Below, in pieces: positions 21,389-32,280 of a stretch of DNA of 64,000 nucleotides (the stretch's first letter is position 1; the number at the start of each line of letters is the position of its first letter). Below the pieces are notes generated by a model. That model was not told the DNA's origin. It saw only the letters and a list, made by a program, of their open reading frames with translations, and did no database searches. Both the position numbers and the translations under genes were made by a program. Source of the DNA: Notamacropus eugenii (taxonomy: Eukaryota; Chordata; Mammalia; Diprotodontia; Macropodidae); assembly GCF_028372415.1 (NCBI RefSeq), contig NC_092875.1:34862817-34926816 (forward strand), read 5' to 3'.

Positions 21389-24300
21389 TCCAGCCGGTGG
21401 AAAAGTGGGGGATGTGGGGCTGGAAAATGTTGGATCATCCAGACCCACGGTCCACACAGGGGGAAAAATCTCCACTGCTGGAAAGTCCCTAACCTGAGGC
21501 TCCCAGTGAGGGTCTCGCTCATGCTCATCCAGATGGAAACATCCCTTTTTCCCCTCTGATTCACACTTGGTCCATTGACTGTTGATCCTGGCACTGGGCA
21601 GAGGGCATCTGAGTCCAGGCCGGAGCCTGCAGGATCAGTCCTGTCAGGGTAGGGTGGATGTCCAGGTCAGCCACCCAGCTCTGACCCTGTTGATCCAGAG
21701 TATAGGAACGTTGGGCTTTGTACATGGTTTGTAGCTGACTCCAGAGCTGAGCTGGCATCAGGCCTGGAGCCCCTTCTGTAGCCTTTCCTGGGCAGCCTCC
21801 TTCTAGAGTAGGGGAAGTGAGGAGGGAGGCCACGTGCCCGGGACCCCACTCAGATGGTACAATGTGTGTGTCTGTGTCTGCGTTTGTGTCTTCCCTATAT
21901 CAAGTGCATCATCTTTTACAAAGCATCCTTCTTTCTCCTCACCACTCCCAAGGGGCCAGGTTTACTGGCTTACTTTACCCATCTTCCAGTATGTCAGGAA
22001 TCTGGGATGTCCTTGGTGATAGGTGCTCCCTTCACCCACACAGATAGCAACCCGCCTTTGTTCCTTAGGTCATCTGAGGAGTTGTTGCGATCTCCCCTAA
22101 ATGGGCCACCTCCCGTCCTCTCTCAGCATCATCAGGAAAATAGTTCTGTCACTGGACTCCTCCCTCAGCCCATTTTACCGATGTTAAAACTGAGGCTCAG
22201 AGAGGAGAAGTGACCAGAACTAGAAGGGACCTTAGACATCACCTAGTCCAAGCTCCCCATTTTCCATGTGGCAGGGCCATAGTCTTTGTTAGCTAACATA
22301 TCTCTGAGGCCTTAACGTTTGCTGAGTGCTTACATACATTATCATTTAATCCTCACTGCCACCTGGTGAGGTAGGTGCTATTGTTTGGCTCATTTTACAG
22401 ATGAGGAAACTGAGGCCTGTAGCGGTGGCATGACTCACCAAGATTGCACAACTGACAGTTGTCTGAGATGGGCTCTGCAGCCAGACCCCCACTCTCTTAC
22501 TCTGTTGTGCACCTGGTCCAAGGTTATAAGTAGCAGAGGCAGGAGACAAGTCACGGTTTCCTGACTGCCAGGCCCATGGTCATTCTATGCCTCAGTTGTC
22601 CTCCCGCAGTTCTGTGCCCATTCTGTTTAAGCTGGTTTTTTTTCAGCTCTAAGGCCAGTGAGAGGGCACAGTGAATGTCTGGGGATGTGCCAGCAGCCTG
22701 AGCTGGGCTGTAACAGGGTCGGGTTTCTGAGGAGGGGGATCCCTGCTCCTTGACTTAAGAGCACAGTTCTTTGAAGTGTTCAAAGGGATTTCTGTTTCTT
22801 CAGCCTTCTCTGGAGAAACTGTCAGTGGTCTAATGTGGAGGGAGTGAACCTGGCCTTGGGAGCTAGAAAGATCTGAATTCAAATCCTGGCACACCAACAA
22901 GTCACTTAGCTTTCTCAGTGCCTTCAGGTAATCCTCTGATTCCATGTCACAGACTTCTAGAACTGGGGGACATTTCCGCACTGGGAGTTCCCTGTACTGA
23001 CCAAGTCACTGGTCCTAACCCCATCACCCGCCACAAAAACCTTACTCTCCTTCAGACCGTGATGGTCACATTGCTCCTGCCTCCCCTCCCAGTCCTCTGA
23101 AAGAATGCCCAGGGAGAACCCTGACCCCTTAGAACTGCCAGGACCCTCGGTCCCTAGCTGGTCCAGCCATCCCACTCCCCCCACTCCCACCCCGGTTTGC
23201 TGCAGGACCATGCTGGGTCCTACCCTCAGCCTCCTGCCTTCAAATCCAGGGATCGTCTCACCCACATCCTGTTGCCAATCAAACAGTCCTCAATCATGAA
23301 TGGAGCACCTATCCTGTGCCCACCACTGACCTTCGTTTGGGGGCTACATGAGTGGCACAATTCCTGAACTCTTGTCTTTGCTTCTCCAGCTCGAAAATGG
23401 CAGGAGTCTAGTTCAAAATTGTGCTTGGGAGGCATCATGGGTAAGGGGATGGAGGAACCAGGAAGCCTGGGGGCCCAGGACAGCTTTCTAAGACTTAGGA
23501 GTTGCAGTGGTGGAAGGATAGCCCTCACCAATAAAATTTCAGGTCTAGTCCAAAAAAAAGAAGTCAAGATTTAGGACTGTGTCATGAGTAGACACTGACT
23601 TCCTGGGCTAGCCCCAGGAGCTGCCCTTTCTTGGAATGTTTTCTTGGAGGCAGTGAGTTCTCTGCCACTGGTGCAATTCAAGGAGAGGTCAGACAGTCGT
23701 TGGTTGGGTATGGCATTGGAGGGTTCTTGGTCAGTATTCTTGGGTCCAGCCCCCATGCTGAGTGGATGAATTCCAGCCATTGTTCCCAGAGACATGGAGT
23801 TCAGGGGTGGGGAGTATCTGTTGTCTTCAAATGAGCTGGAAGAGACCTTAGAGGCCATTACCTCCAACCCCTTCATTTTACAGAAGAGGAAACTGAGGCA
23901 GGCAGAAATGAAGTGACTTTCCCAGGGTCACACGGCTAAATGTCTGAGATAGGATTTGAACTCAAGATTTCCTGACTCCAAGTCCTAGCTTGACACCTCA
24001 TTCAAGAGATGCTAGGTGTGACAACCCCCATGGACCAGGGTTTGGGGGGAAGGTACTTTAAGATGCTGGATGCTGCCTCCTCCCATGACTTAGTGACATG
24101 TTTCTAGTTCTTAGCATGTGGCATGTTTCTTGTGTGGGTAAGTGGGTTGGTAGGGTGGGTCTCCTATTGGGACAGAGAGGGAGAGACCATGTGGTGAATG
24201 AAGAGGGACCTGTTTTTCCCCAGTCCAGGCTTGCCTGTAGAAATCTTCAGGGTTGCCTGGCTCTCCACTATCTCACTGCTGGCCTGGTGGGTACGGAGTG

Positions 24301-25480
24301 GGGCATGGATTAAATTTTTTTTAAAAGAACTTAGGGCTTTCCCAGGTACTGTGTGATTTGTGGGATGTCTTCCCTCTCTGGGCCATACATAGTGATTGGC
24401 TTTGCAAAGGAATATTGGGGCTGGATCATAAAGAAATCATTTTGGGGGTGGGGAGACATCCATTGGAAAGAAGTAGAGCGATTGGAAACCTCCCACCAAG
24501 CTCCAATTCCTCTTTCCTCGCTCCCACAGGCCTCAGCCAGGGCTGGAACAGTGGGGGAGCAAAACAAGTTTGAGTTAGGGATCTGGAGACAGGACCTGGG
24601 TTTAAATGCTACTGCTGATGCTCTTTAGCTGTGTGAGCTTGGATAAATCCAGTAGCTTCACTGTTTCTCAGTTTCCTTAATTGAAAATTAAGCTTGCCCC
24701 TAAAGTCCCATTCTGCTCTAGACTAGACTTAGGATTCCAGGCAAGTGTTAAAGTGGAGACTAGAACCCAGGTGTCCTGACTCTCAGGGTGCTTTTGTTTG
24801 CTACAAAATGAAGGGGTTCAATCCTTGTTCTCTTTAGTTGGGTCTGTCTGATCTGAGCTTTGAGCTCCAGGAGGGCAGCTTAAAAAGCTGAGCAGGCGTC
24901 AAGCCCACCCCAACCTCCTTTCCAAGTCCTGGGGCATGGCAGAGGGTTTCCAGTTTTTTCACCAAGTTGGATGCAGAGACAGTAGCTGGTTTCTTTGTGG
25001 GAAAAGAGCTGGCCTCCAAGCCAGGAAGATTCAGGTTCAAGTCCCATCCTTGAGGTACACCTCCATACTGCTTGTGTGACAATGGTCAGATTATTAAACC
25101 TCCCAGTCCTGGTCCAGACAACTCTAAAGCTAAGAAGCTTCAGGAGATGCTACCATGCATGGGGACAGGGTTTCCTCACCCAAGAGTTCCCTGTATAGGT
25201 TCAGCCCTCATCCCTTGACTACAGAGAAGGCTTATGGTGGGTCTGAAGCACTTCGCACCTGGGGTGGGGTGGGGTAGTGGAAGCTGGTCTGGGGTGGGGG
25301 GGTCTTCCTCCAGATGGAGCTCCCAGCCCTGCTCACTGAGGAGACCCAGCTTTCCGGGGAAGCACAAAACAGAAAGTGCCTGCTGGGAACTGTCCTACCT
25401 AGAGGGGGAACCCAAGAAGGCTGGAAGTGGAGGGTGGGAATTCCTGAGGGCTGAAATAAAATGACCTTTGTGAAGAAACA
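21389..25480 (+). other. PHETA1: Putative PHETA1 3' UTR (extent uncertain)
   Basis: AATAAA occurs at 23530-23535 and at 25455-25460. The distal site is followed by a GT/T-rich stretch (ggtgtgtttgtatcttct) that looks like a proper downstream element, so the transcript may extend to about 25480. The interval holds MIR-type fragments at about 22210-22560 (-), 22845-22930 (+), 23830-24000 (-) and 24560-24720 (+), and a possible CR1/L3-like stretch at 23590-23800. A shorter UTR ending near 23550 is also possible. Confidence 0.45.
25455..25460 (+). promoter_or_regulatory. PHETA1: Candidate distal poly(A) signal of PHETA1
   Basis: AATAAA followed about 20-40 bases later by a GT-rich then T-rich stretch, the usual layout of a vertebrate cleavage site. 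Confidence 0.5.
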
Positions 25481-25599
25481 AGGTGTGTTTGTATCTTCTT
25501 TCTATCCAAACTGTTTTTTTTTTCCTTCTGGGAAAAGTTGATTGTTTATCTCCTATATAGGAACTTGGGAGTGGACCCACCCCACAGAAAATAAACTCC

Positions 25600-25870
25600 T
25601 TCAGTCAATTCAGTAAACATGTATTAAGCCCCTACTCTGTGCCAGGCATTGTGTGTAGCTTTGGGGATACAAAAAGAGGCAGAAAATTGTTCCTGCCCTC
25701 AAGGAGCTTATAATTTAATGGAAGAGACAAGATGCAAACAAAAGATACAAGTTACATAGGAGGGAAATTGGAAATAATTAAAGAGAGAAAGCACTGAAGT
25801 TAAGAGGGGGTAGGGCCTTCAAGTCTCCCTGTAGTCAGTCTAGCATTTATTAAGCATCTACTGTGCACTA
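25600..25870 (-). mobile_element. L2 3' end
   Basis: Reverse L2 terminus with 'cctactctgtgccaggcatt' and 'ctgccctcaaggagcttata', plus a second short L2 end near 25840-25870. Confidence 0.75.
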
Positions 25871-25892
25871 GACACTGGTAGGCATAGCAGAT

Positions 25893-25918
25893 GTGTGTGT
25901 GTGTGTGTGTGTGTGTGT
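25893..25918. repeat. (GT)n microsatellite
   Basis: About 13 perfect GT units directly abutting the 3' end of the reverse-strand SINE that follows, so it probably grew from that SINE's tail. Confidence 0.95.
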
Positions 25919-26222
25919 TTATCCTTCGTTGCCGAAGACCATGCCATCAGAGAAATAATGACATGACTTGGCACTTGAATTTGTGTTGAGTGAGGGAGGG
26001 CTGTGCAGGTCACCAGCCTCACTTTTCTTCCAGAGCCATCTGAATGCAGTGACCAGATATTCATCAGGATGACTGGAGATGACTCAGGATGAGGCAATTG
26101 GGGTTAAGTGACTTGCCCAAGGTCACACAGCTAGTGAGTGTAAAGTGTCTGAGGTAAGATTTGAACTCAGGTCCTCCTGACTCCTGCACTGGTGCTCTAT
26201 CCACTGCACCACCTCGCTGCCC
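25919..26222 (-). mobile_element. Composite CORE-SINE with an RTE-like 3' tail
   Basis: Read on the - strand, the copy begins with the tRNA-like head at about 26222 ('ggtggtgcagtggatagagc'), passes the SINE core, and continues in an extra body segment ('agtcatctccagtcatcctg'). It ends with 'gcatggtcttcggcaacgaa' then 'ggataaacacac'. This tail resembles the 3' end of the RTE LINE at 32281-32330. SINEs borrow LINE machinery through such shared tails. Confidence 0.8.
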
Positions 26223-26377
26223 AAGGCAGATGCAATGACAAAAGGAAATAGGCCTGGCCTCAAGGAGTTTGTTAGGGAAGATGACATGTACCTATTGGGT
26301 TTTGTATGCCTAATACACAAGCATGCTCCTTGATTGTGTATCTCCTATGTACCTGTTTATTTGATTTTTATCTCCTT

Positions 26378-26605
26378 AGTAGGGCAGCTGGGTGGTCAGG
26401 AAGACTTGAATTCAAATTTGGCTTCAGATACTTCCTAGCTGTGTGACCCTGGGCAAGTCATTTATCCCCCTTTGCCTCAGTTTCCTTATTTGTAAAATGG
26501 GTTAGAGAAGGAAATGGCAAACCACTGCAGTATCTTTGCCAAGAAAACCCCACATGGAGTCATGAAGAGTCAGACGTGACTGAACAATTAATGACAATTA
26601 TCTCA
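26378..26605 (+). mobile_element. Mar-1-type CORE-SINE
   Basis: Head 'agggcagctgggtggtcagg', core 'tttgcctcagtttccttatt', tail 'aggaaatggcaaaccactgc' and terminus 'gagtcagacgtgactgaaca'. The terminus resembles the 3' end of BovB/RTE-type LINEs. Confidence 0.9.
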
Positions 26606-26649
26606 TTAGCCTGTCAGCTCCCTGAGGAACTATCTTTTGCCTTTCTTAA

Positions 26650-27030
26650 TGGAGGCAGCTGGGTGTCACAGGGGCAGAACACAGGACTTGAAGTCAGGAA
26701 GGCCTGAATTCAAATCTATTCTCAGACACTTGCTGTGTGACTCTGGACAAGTTACTTAATTTTTGTTCACCTCAGTTTCTTTTACAGTAAAATGGGGACA
26801 ACAGCACCTGTCTCATAGGGTTGTTATGAGGATCAGATATTTTTAATATTTGTAGAATGCATAGCAAATGCCTGGCACACAGCAGGCACTCTATAAATGC
26901 CCATTTCCTCCCTTTGTATTTTTGTAATTAGAAATAGTGCCCTGTACCTAGTAGGTGCTTAATAAATACTTATTGATTGGCTGATATGTATTTATATGCC
27001 CTGTCATAATGCTTGGCTGGCTCACAGAAG
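26650..27030 (+). mobile_element. Mon-1-type SINE followed by L2 3' ends
   Basis: The Mon-1 copy runs from 'ggaggcagctgggtgtcaca' to about 26905 ('gcctggcacacagcaggcac'). An L2-type end lies at 26940-26985 ('gtacctagtaggtgcttaat'). Confidence 0.75.
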
Positions 27031-27037
27031 ACACTTA

Positions 27038-27472
27038 TGTTGAGGTTTGGGGTGCTCAGGACCCCAAAATAGCAACACCCCAGGTCTTGCCCAAATGAAT
27101 TTGACTCAAGCCTTCTTTTAGCCAAAGAGAAAGACAACGTTTATTAAGGATCCACCATATTGTGTTGACTCTTCAGAAGGCTCACCATTTGTGATGTTTG
27201 TAGGGCCAGATAGAATGTGAGCACCTTCATGGAAAGGGAATGGAGCTTATATACAGTAAGATTGTGGGAGGTAGCTAGGGGTGGTCTAGTAGTCTGGGAG
27301 GAGGGGTTTGAGGAGGATCTTGATGGGGCTGGTATGACTGGAGGTCAGAGCCAAGACAGTGGGATTGTGATGGGATCAAGGGTGGGAAGCAGCCAGAGGC
27401 ATTTATACTGGTGAAAGCCAGATCAAGTGGGAAGGACCCGTCAAGGGGGTTCCCAGAGCCCGTACCCCATCA
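27038..27472 (-). mobile_element. Solo LTR of an endogenous retrovirus
   Basis: A 435-bp unit begins TGATGGGG and ends CCTCAACA on the - strand, so it has TG...CA termini. It is flanked by a 4-bp duplication, CTTA at 27034-27037 and 27473-27476. Internal LTR signals read on the - strand are a TATATAA-like box near 27247-27254 and AATAAA at 27145-27140, about 105 bp apart, which fits a U3-R-U5 layout. No internal retroviral genes adjoin it, so it is a solo LTR left by recombination. The family is not identified; a 4-bp duplication is common for class I (gamma-like) elements. Confidence 0.75.
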
Positions 27473-27519
27473 CTTAAACATTTGACTGGCTCGTTGAGAG
27501 TAGTGACTTTTTTTTTCTT

Positions 27520-28335
27520 CCTATTATAAAACCTGGCATACAGTAAGTGCTTAGTAAATGCTTGGTGAGTAATTGATTGAAGAAAGGGTTAAATTTTGAA
27601 GCTGAATGCCTTGAGGGCCATGGCTACTCCTTACCCACATGTACCAAGTGCCTCTGCAGCCCTAGGTTAGATGCTGGGCCCTACCTGAGATCTAATGGAA
27701 AGGGAGTCTCCATTTCTCTAGGAACTTGCTCCTGGGGGATACAATTTGTGCTTAGATATATAAATACAAGGTAATTTGAGGAGGCTGATGATTAGAGTGG
27801 CAAAGGGTGAGAAGGGAGGTCACAAGGAATACATGAGACAGAGGTAAGGGAGTGCATTCTAAGCATGAGGTTAGGCAAAGGCATGGAGGCTGGAGATGAG
27901 TTTGGGGAAAAGCAAGTAAGCCAGTAAAGGAGACCAAAATATAAAAGTATGAATGAAAAAGCCTATGTTAAATTGCTAGGTTTTGAAGATACAAAAATGA
28001 GGCAATTTCTGCCTTTTAGGAGCTTATCTTCTAATGAGAGACAGCACACATAAGGGAACCGAGGTTTTGGCATGGGCAATCACAAGAATGGTGGGTGGAG
28101 ACCAAAGTGGGAATTGTTTCTGGGAAGCCACTCACACTCCAATCTGAACTGGTCAGCCCCAGGGTGGAGTTCTAAAATAGAGCTCATTGACTGGTGGAAG
28201 GGGTGGAGGGGTACAGGCATGCCAGTCTCTGGAGGCTTGGTCCTGAGGCTGCCCTTATAGGAGGGCAGTGGGATGAACTGGCTGAGATGTGAAACTTGGA
28301 CTTGGCCATGGTATTTAGCTGTGGGCATCTCTTTC
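27520..28335. mobile_element. L2 fragments, mixed orientation
   Basis: A forward L2 terminus is at about 27525-27590 ('cagtaagtgcttagtaaatg'). Degraded reverse L2 follows at about 27640-27920 and 27960-28330. Confidence 0.55.
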
Positions 28336-28337
28336 AA

Positions 28338-28620
28338 TTAGGATGTTAATGGTGAAAGCATTGAGAAGAGGGTAACCAGGGTGGCAAAGGGCCTAGAGAT
28401 GATGCCACGTGAATATTGTTTGGAGGAAATGGGAATGAGAAGAGGAGAGATCTTTAAATACCTGGGGGACTGTTATTACCTCTCACCTGAATTGTTGAAA
28501 TGGCCTCCTCAGTGGTCTCTCTGTCTCCAGTCTTTGCCCAAAATCATTTTTTTAAAGTACATTTTTGACCAGGTCAGACCATGTCCCTACTTAATACACT
28601 CCAAAGGCTCCCAGTTCATG
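28338..28620 (+). mobile_element. CR1/L3 LINE fragment and L2-like sequence
   Basis: 'aagcattgagaagagggtaa' through 'ggtggcaaagggcctagaga' is a familiar part of the CR1/L3 3' region. From about 28480 the sequence is L2-like. Confidence 0.6.
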
Positions 28621-28700
28621 AGATACATGTACATGTATGTACACATGTGTATACACACATACATATGTTATGTGTATGTGTGTATACACATATATGTATA
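28617..28700. repeat. (ACATGT/TACACA)n simple repeat
   Basis: Imperfect alternating tract of about 80 bp rich in ATGTACATGT-type palindromic steps. Confidence 0.85.
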
Positions 28701-28704
28701 AAAT

Positions 28705-28830
28705 TCCCCCTCTCAATTACATGTTGAAACAATTTTTAGCATTTTTTAAAAAGTTTCCAGTTCCAAATTCTATCTCTCCCTCTCTCCCTTCCCTCCCCCC
28801 TCCCTGAGATGGTAAGCAAGCCCTAAGTAT
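28705..28830 (-). mobile_element. L1-type 3' end fragment
   Basis: Reverse of the marsupial L1/HAL1 3' UTR: 'agtttccagttccaaattct' followed by 'ctccctgagatggtaagcaa'. The same signature ends the HAL1 at 14.6 kb and the L1 at 44.1 kb. Confidence 0.7.
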
Positions 28831-29009
28831 TTTAAGGACCTTTGTTTCTTATTTAAGGCTCATGCCTTTTCGGTTATACTTTCTTTCCAATGCATGTTCC
28901 TCATACACAACATTCCATCTTTTACCTTCTGTATGGGCTGCCTCCACCTTCTCAGAATTCATAATTGTTCTACCTTCTGCCTTCCTCTTCCTCCGCCTCA
29001 GCTAGTAAG

Positions 29010-29920
29010 GCTCTCCCTTGTAATTATTTCATCTAGACCTCTATTCCTCCATCTAACCAAGGCTTTTAACACTGTCAGTGGTAAGGGCTTGTGCAAAAAT
29101 TGGTTGCCCAGAGACATTTGTCAGTATTGTACATCCTTTTCATGACTACATGCTTGCCCAGTTCTGGATAATGGATGATGCTCTTACTCCTTCCTAGTCA
29201 CCAGTGGAGTGAAACAGGGCTGAGGGCTTGCTCCCATACTTTCTAGCATGATGTTTTCAGCCACGTTGTCAGATGTCTTCAATGACGGTGAACGTGGCAT
29301 CAAAGTCTGCTACTACATGGGTGGTAAATTGTTTAATTTGAAAAGGCTACAAGCCAAGACTAAACTGGAGGGGGAATTGGTGTAAGCTTTTTTTGTTCGC
29401 AGATGATTGTGTGCTCAATGCAGCCTCTGAGGCTGATATGCAACCAAGTATGGATCGATTCTCTGCTGCTTGTGTTAATTTTGGCCTAACAATTAACAAA
29501 AGAAAACACAGGTTCTCCACTAGGCAGCACTGTACCATCCATACATGCATTACATCGGTTACAGCAAATGAAGAAATATTGAATTCTGTGGATAAGTTCA
29601 CTTACTTTGGCAGTCTACTTTCCAGGGATGTCCATAAAGATGAGGTTGATGCACACATTACCAGAGCTAACTCAGTGTCTGGGAGGCTCTGAAGGAGGTA
29701 TTAGGTTACTTACCAAACTGACGGTCTAGAGTCATTGCGCTGACTTCATTGTATGCTTTTGAAACCTGGACAGTCTACCACTAGCACCAAGCCAGGAAAT
29801 TGAATTGCTTCCATTTCAATTGTCTTGGGAAGATTCTGAAGATCACCTGGCAGGATTAGGTACCAGACACTGAGGTCCTTGCTCAAGCTGAATTGCCAAG
29901 TATTCAAACTTGGGGGGAGA
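29010..29920 (+). pseudogene. RTE-clade LINE fragment, reverse transcriptase region
   Basis: Forward sequence encodes part of an RTE reverse transcriptase with frameshifts. It has a TKAFNTV block near 29060, the catalytic FADD at 29396-29407 followed by CVLNAASEADMQPSMDRFS, and a TYFGSLLSRDVHKDEVDAH segment near 29600-29650. The fragment stops near 29920 and lacks both the endonuclease and the true 3' end. It is the same family as the - strand copy at 32.3-34.9 kb. Confidence 0.88.
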
Positions 29921-29924
29921 TGGT

Positions 29925-31080
29925 AACTGTCCGTGATGTCTGTGGAGAGCTGTTTCCATGGCATTAGTCCCAGGGCCTGAGAAGCTAGCCAATAGTCATT
30001 AAAAATAAATTCCACAATCCCCTTCCCCCTGCATCTTGTAGCAGAAAAATAAGCTGAAATTCCTGGCAAACATATAGATTTATTAATTTATCAGATGTAA
30101 AGCCCCAAGCATGGGTGTGGAAGCTACAAGCATCTATACTGTTAGGATCTATGGAAGGTCATATTTCTCATTAAGGAAACAGAAGGACAAAAAATGAAAA
30201 CATTAGACCAGCTAATCCCCCTCTAAGATGGGAAGTGGGAGTCAATGCTACTTATGGCCCAAGAGGTATATTTAATCCAGAGACAACAAACTGAATTGTG
30301 ACTCAACTTTAGAGTTCTCTTCTCATTTCTCCTAGCAGTCTGAACTCCAGTGGGTCTCCTTCCTTTCCAGGGGAACTCGGTTTTCCTCATGGGGAAAATG
30401 GGGAGGTGGGCAGTAACGTTTATAGAGTGAGAGGAGCAGTATTGATAGGTGGTGAGGTGAGCACTGGAGAAATTAGAGTGGATATATTTTTTTCTCCTAT
30501 AGAGGCCATGTAGGTCTGAGGAATTGGATCTAAGGACCTGGGTTCAACTCCTTGACCTTGTCACTTCTTGGGTGATAGTAGGCAAGTCATATCCTTTTAA
30601 AATGGTAAGATTTGTTCTCTGAAAAAGCAAGGGAATTGGACTAACTGACCTCTGAAATGGCTCCTAGCCCTAAAATTGTTTTCTAACTTTCTAGGTTCTA
30701 AGACCCACCATAGCTTTGATATTCCAAATTCTAACGTTCTAGCTCTGACATTCCATATTCTAACATTCTATATTTGAGGGTGTTTCTCAGCTTTGATGTC
30801 CCAGTTGGGATAGTTTTAATAGTCTCTATCCTAAGCCCCCTCCCAGCCCTGACATTCCACATCCTAACAGCCTCCCAGGATTCCCATGCTGCCCATGTTA
30901 TCCTGGGAATCCAGAGGATCCAACTGGAGGAGGTTCATGCAGGATCATTGAGGTGTTAGGAAAAGAGGAAACCAGGCAGAACTGGGCTGATACTCCCCTG
31001 TCTTTACGAGACAGAGCAAGGCCTCTGTGCTCTCTCAGAGAGGTTTCTTAGACCCGAGAATTGGAACTGTCCCTGGGACA
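29925..31080. other. Intergenic sequence, family not recognised
   Basis: 29925-30460 is not assigned and could be an unrecognised LTR-like unit. Around 30490-30680 is MIR-like. At 30690-30880 a short motif 'gacattccaaattctaacat' recurs about four to five times in degenerate form. No gene is apparent. Confidence 0.4.
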
Positions 31081-31230
31081 CTTACTCCTTGATTTATCTT
31101 TATTAATTATTATCTGGATTAATTATAATTATCATCCTTAATAGCATTCTTAATAATGATCATCCTTAATATAATTATTAATATTACCATCATCAATATT
31201 GTTAATCCTATTCATGAATAAATCATATTA
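31080..31230. repeat. AT-rich low-complexity (TAAT-type) tract
   Basis: About 150 bp of degenerate TTAAT/ATTAT units in which G is rare. Confidence 0.8.
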
Positions 31231-31690
31231 TTTGTTACTCAATATGCATTTATTAAGTGTCTGCTCTGTACCAGGAACTGTGCTGAGTTCTGGGGATAAA
31301 AAGACAAAATCAGGATTAGAGATTCAGAGCTGGGAGAGCCCTTAGAGGCCAGCTACTCTAATTATATTAGCTAGCATTTACACAGTGCTTTATAGCTTGC
31401 AAATCACTTTACATATATTATCTCATTTGATCCTCACAACCCTGGGAGGTAGGTGCTTTCATTATCCTTATTTTTACAGATGAGGAAACTGAGTCAGACA
31501 GAGATGAAGTGACTTAGCCAGGGCCGTATAACTTGTAAGTACCTGAGGTCTTCCCGACTCCAGGTTTAGTGCTTTATCCACTGCCCCACCCCATACCTCA
31601 TTCTAATCCCCTTATTTTACAGATAAAGAAACTGAGGCCCAGGAAGATTAAGTCCCGTGTTTAAGACCACCCAACTAGTAAGCAGAATCT
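31230..31690 (-). mobile_element. L2 3' end, Mon-1-type SINE and MIR
   Basis: Reverse L2 terminus at about 31235-31330 ('ctgctctgtaccaggaactg'), then a Mon-1 copy at about 31355-31585 ('tttgatcctcacaaccctgg'), then a MIR remnant to about 31690. Confidence 0.8.
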
Positions 31691-31699
31691 ATTCAAAAG

Positions 31700-32112
31700 C
31701 ATACAGCTTGCCTTCCAGCCATCTTCAGATGACCTGTTCATTTTCCTCCCTTTCTAGTTCCCCTTCATGGATTGTCTTCCCTTATTAGAATATATTCTCC
31801 TTGAGGGTAGGGCCTGGGTCTTGATTACTTATATTTGTATCCCAGTGCTTATCACAGTCCCTGGCACATAGGAAGTGTCCAATAAAAGCTTTGTCATTCA
31901 TTCGTTCATTCCAAATTTAGCACCCTTCCTACTGAGTTCAAATCCAGCCTCAGACACTTAGTAGTTGTGTGACTGGGCAAATCACTTAACCTCGTTTGTC
32001 TCAGTTTTCTCATATGTAAAAGGAGCTGGAGAAGGAAATGGCAAAGTACTCCAGTATCTCTGCCAAGAAAAGCCCAGATGGAGTCACAGAGTGCCAACCA
32101 TGACTAAACAAT
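31700..32112 (+). mobile_element. L2 3' end followed by a Mar-1-type SINE
   Basis: L2 terminus at about 31780-31890 ('ctccttgagggtagggcctg', 'ccctggcacataggaagtg'), then a head-truncated Mar-1 copy at about 31925-32112 ('ctggagaaggaaatggcaaa'). Confidence 0.8.
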
Positions 32113-32280
32113 ATCTACTGGTACATCTATTGATTATGATAATTTTTCAAAATCTGTCCTTCGGCTTGTCCGGCCCACTTAGAACTTGGTCTTTGCTTGG
32201 ATCTGGGGTTTGCTTCTTGGAGTTTCTGTTTGATTTCTCTACAAAGCCTCTCACGAATCATGCATCCTTGGGAGGAGGAT

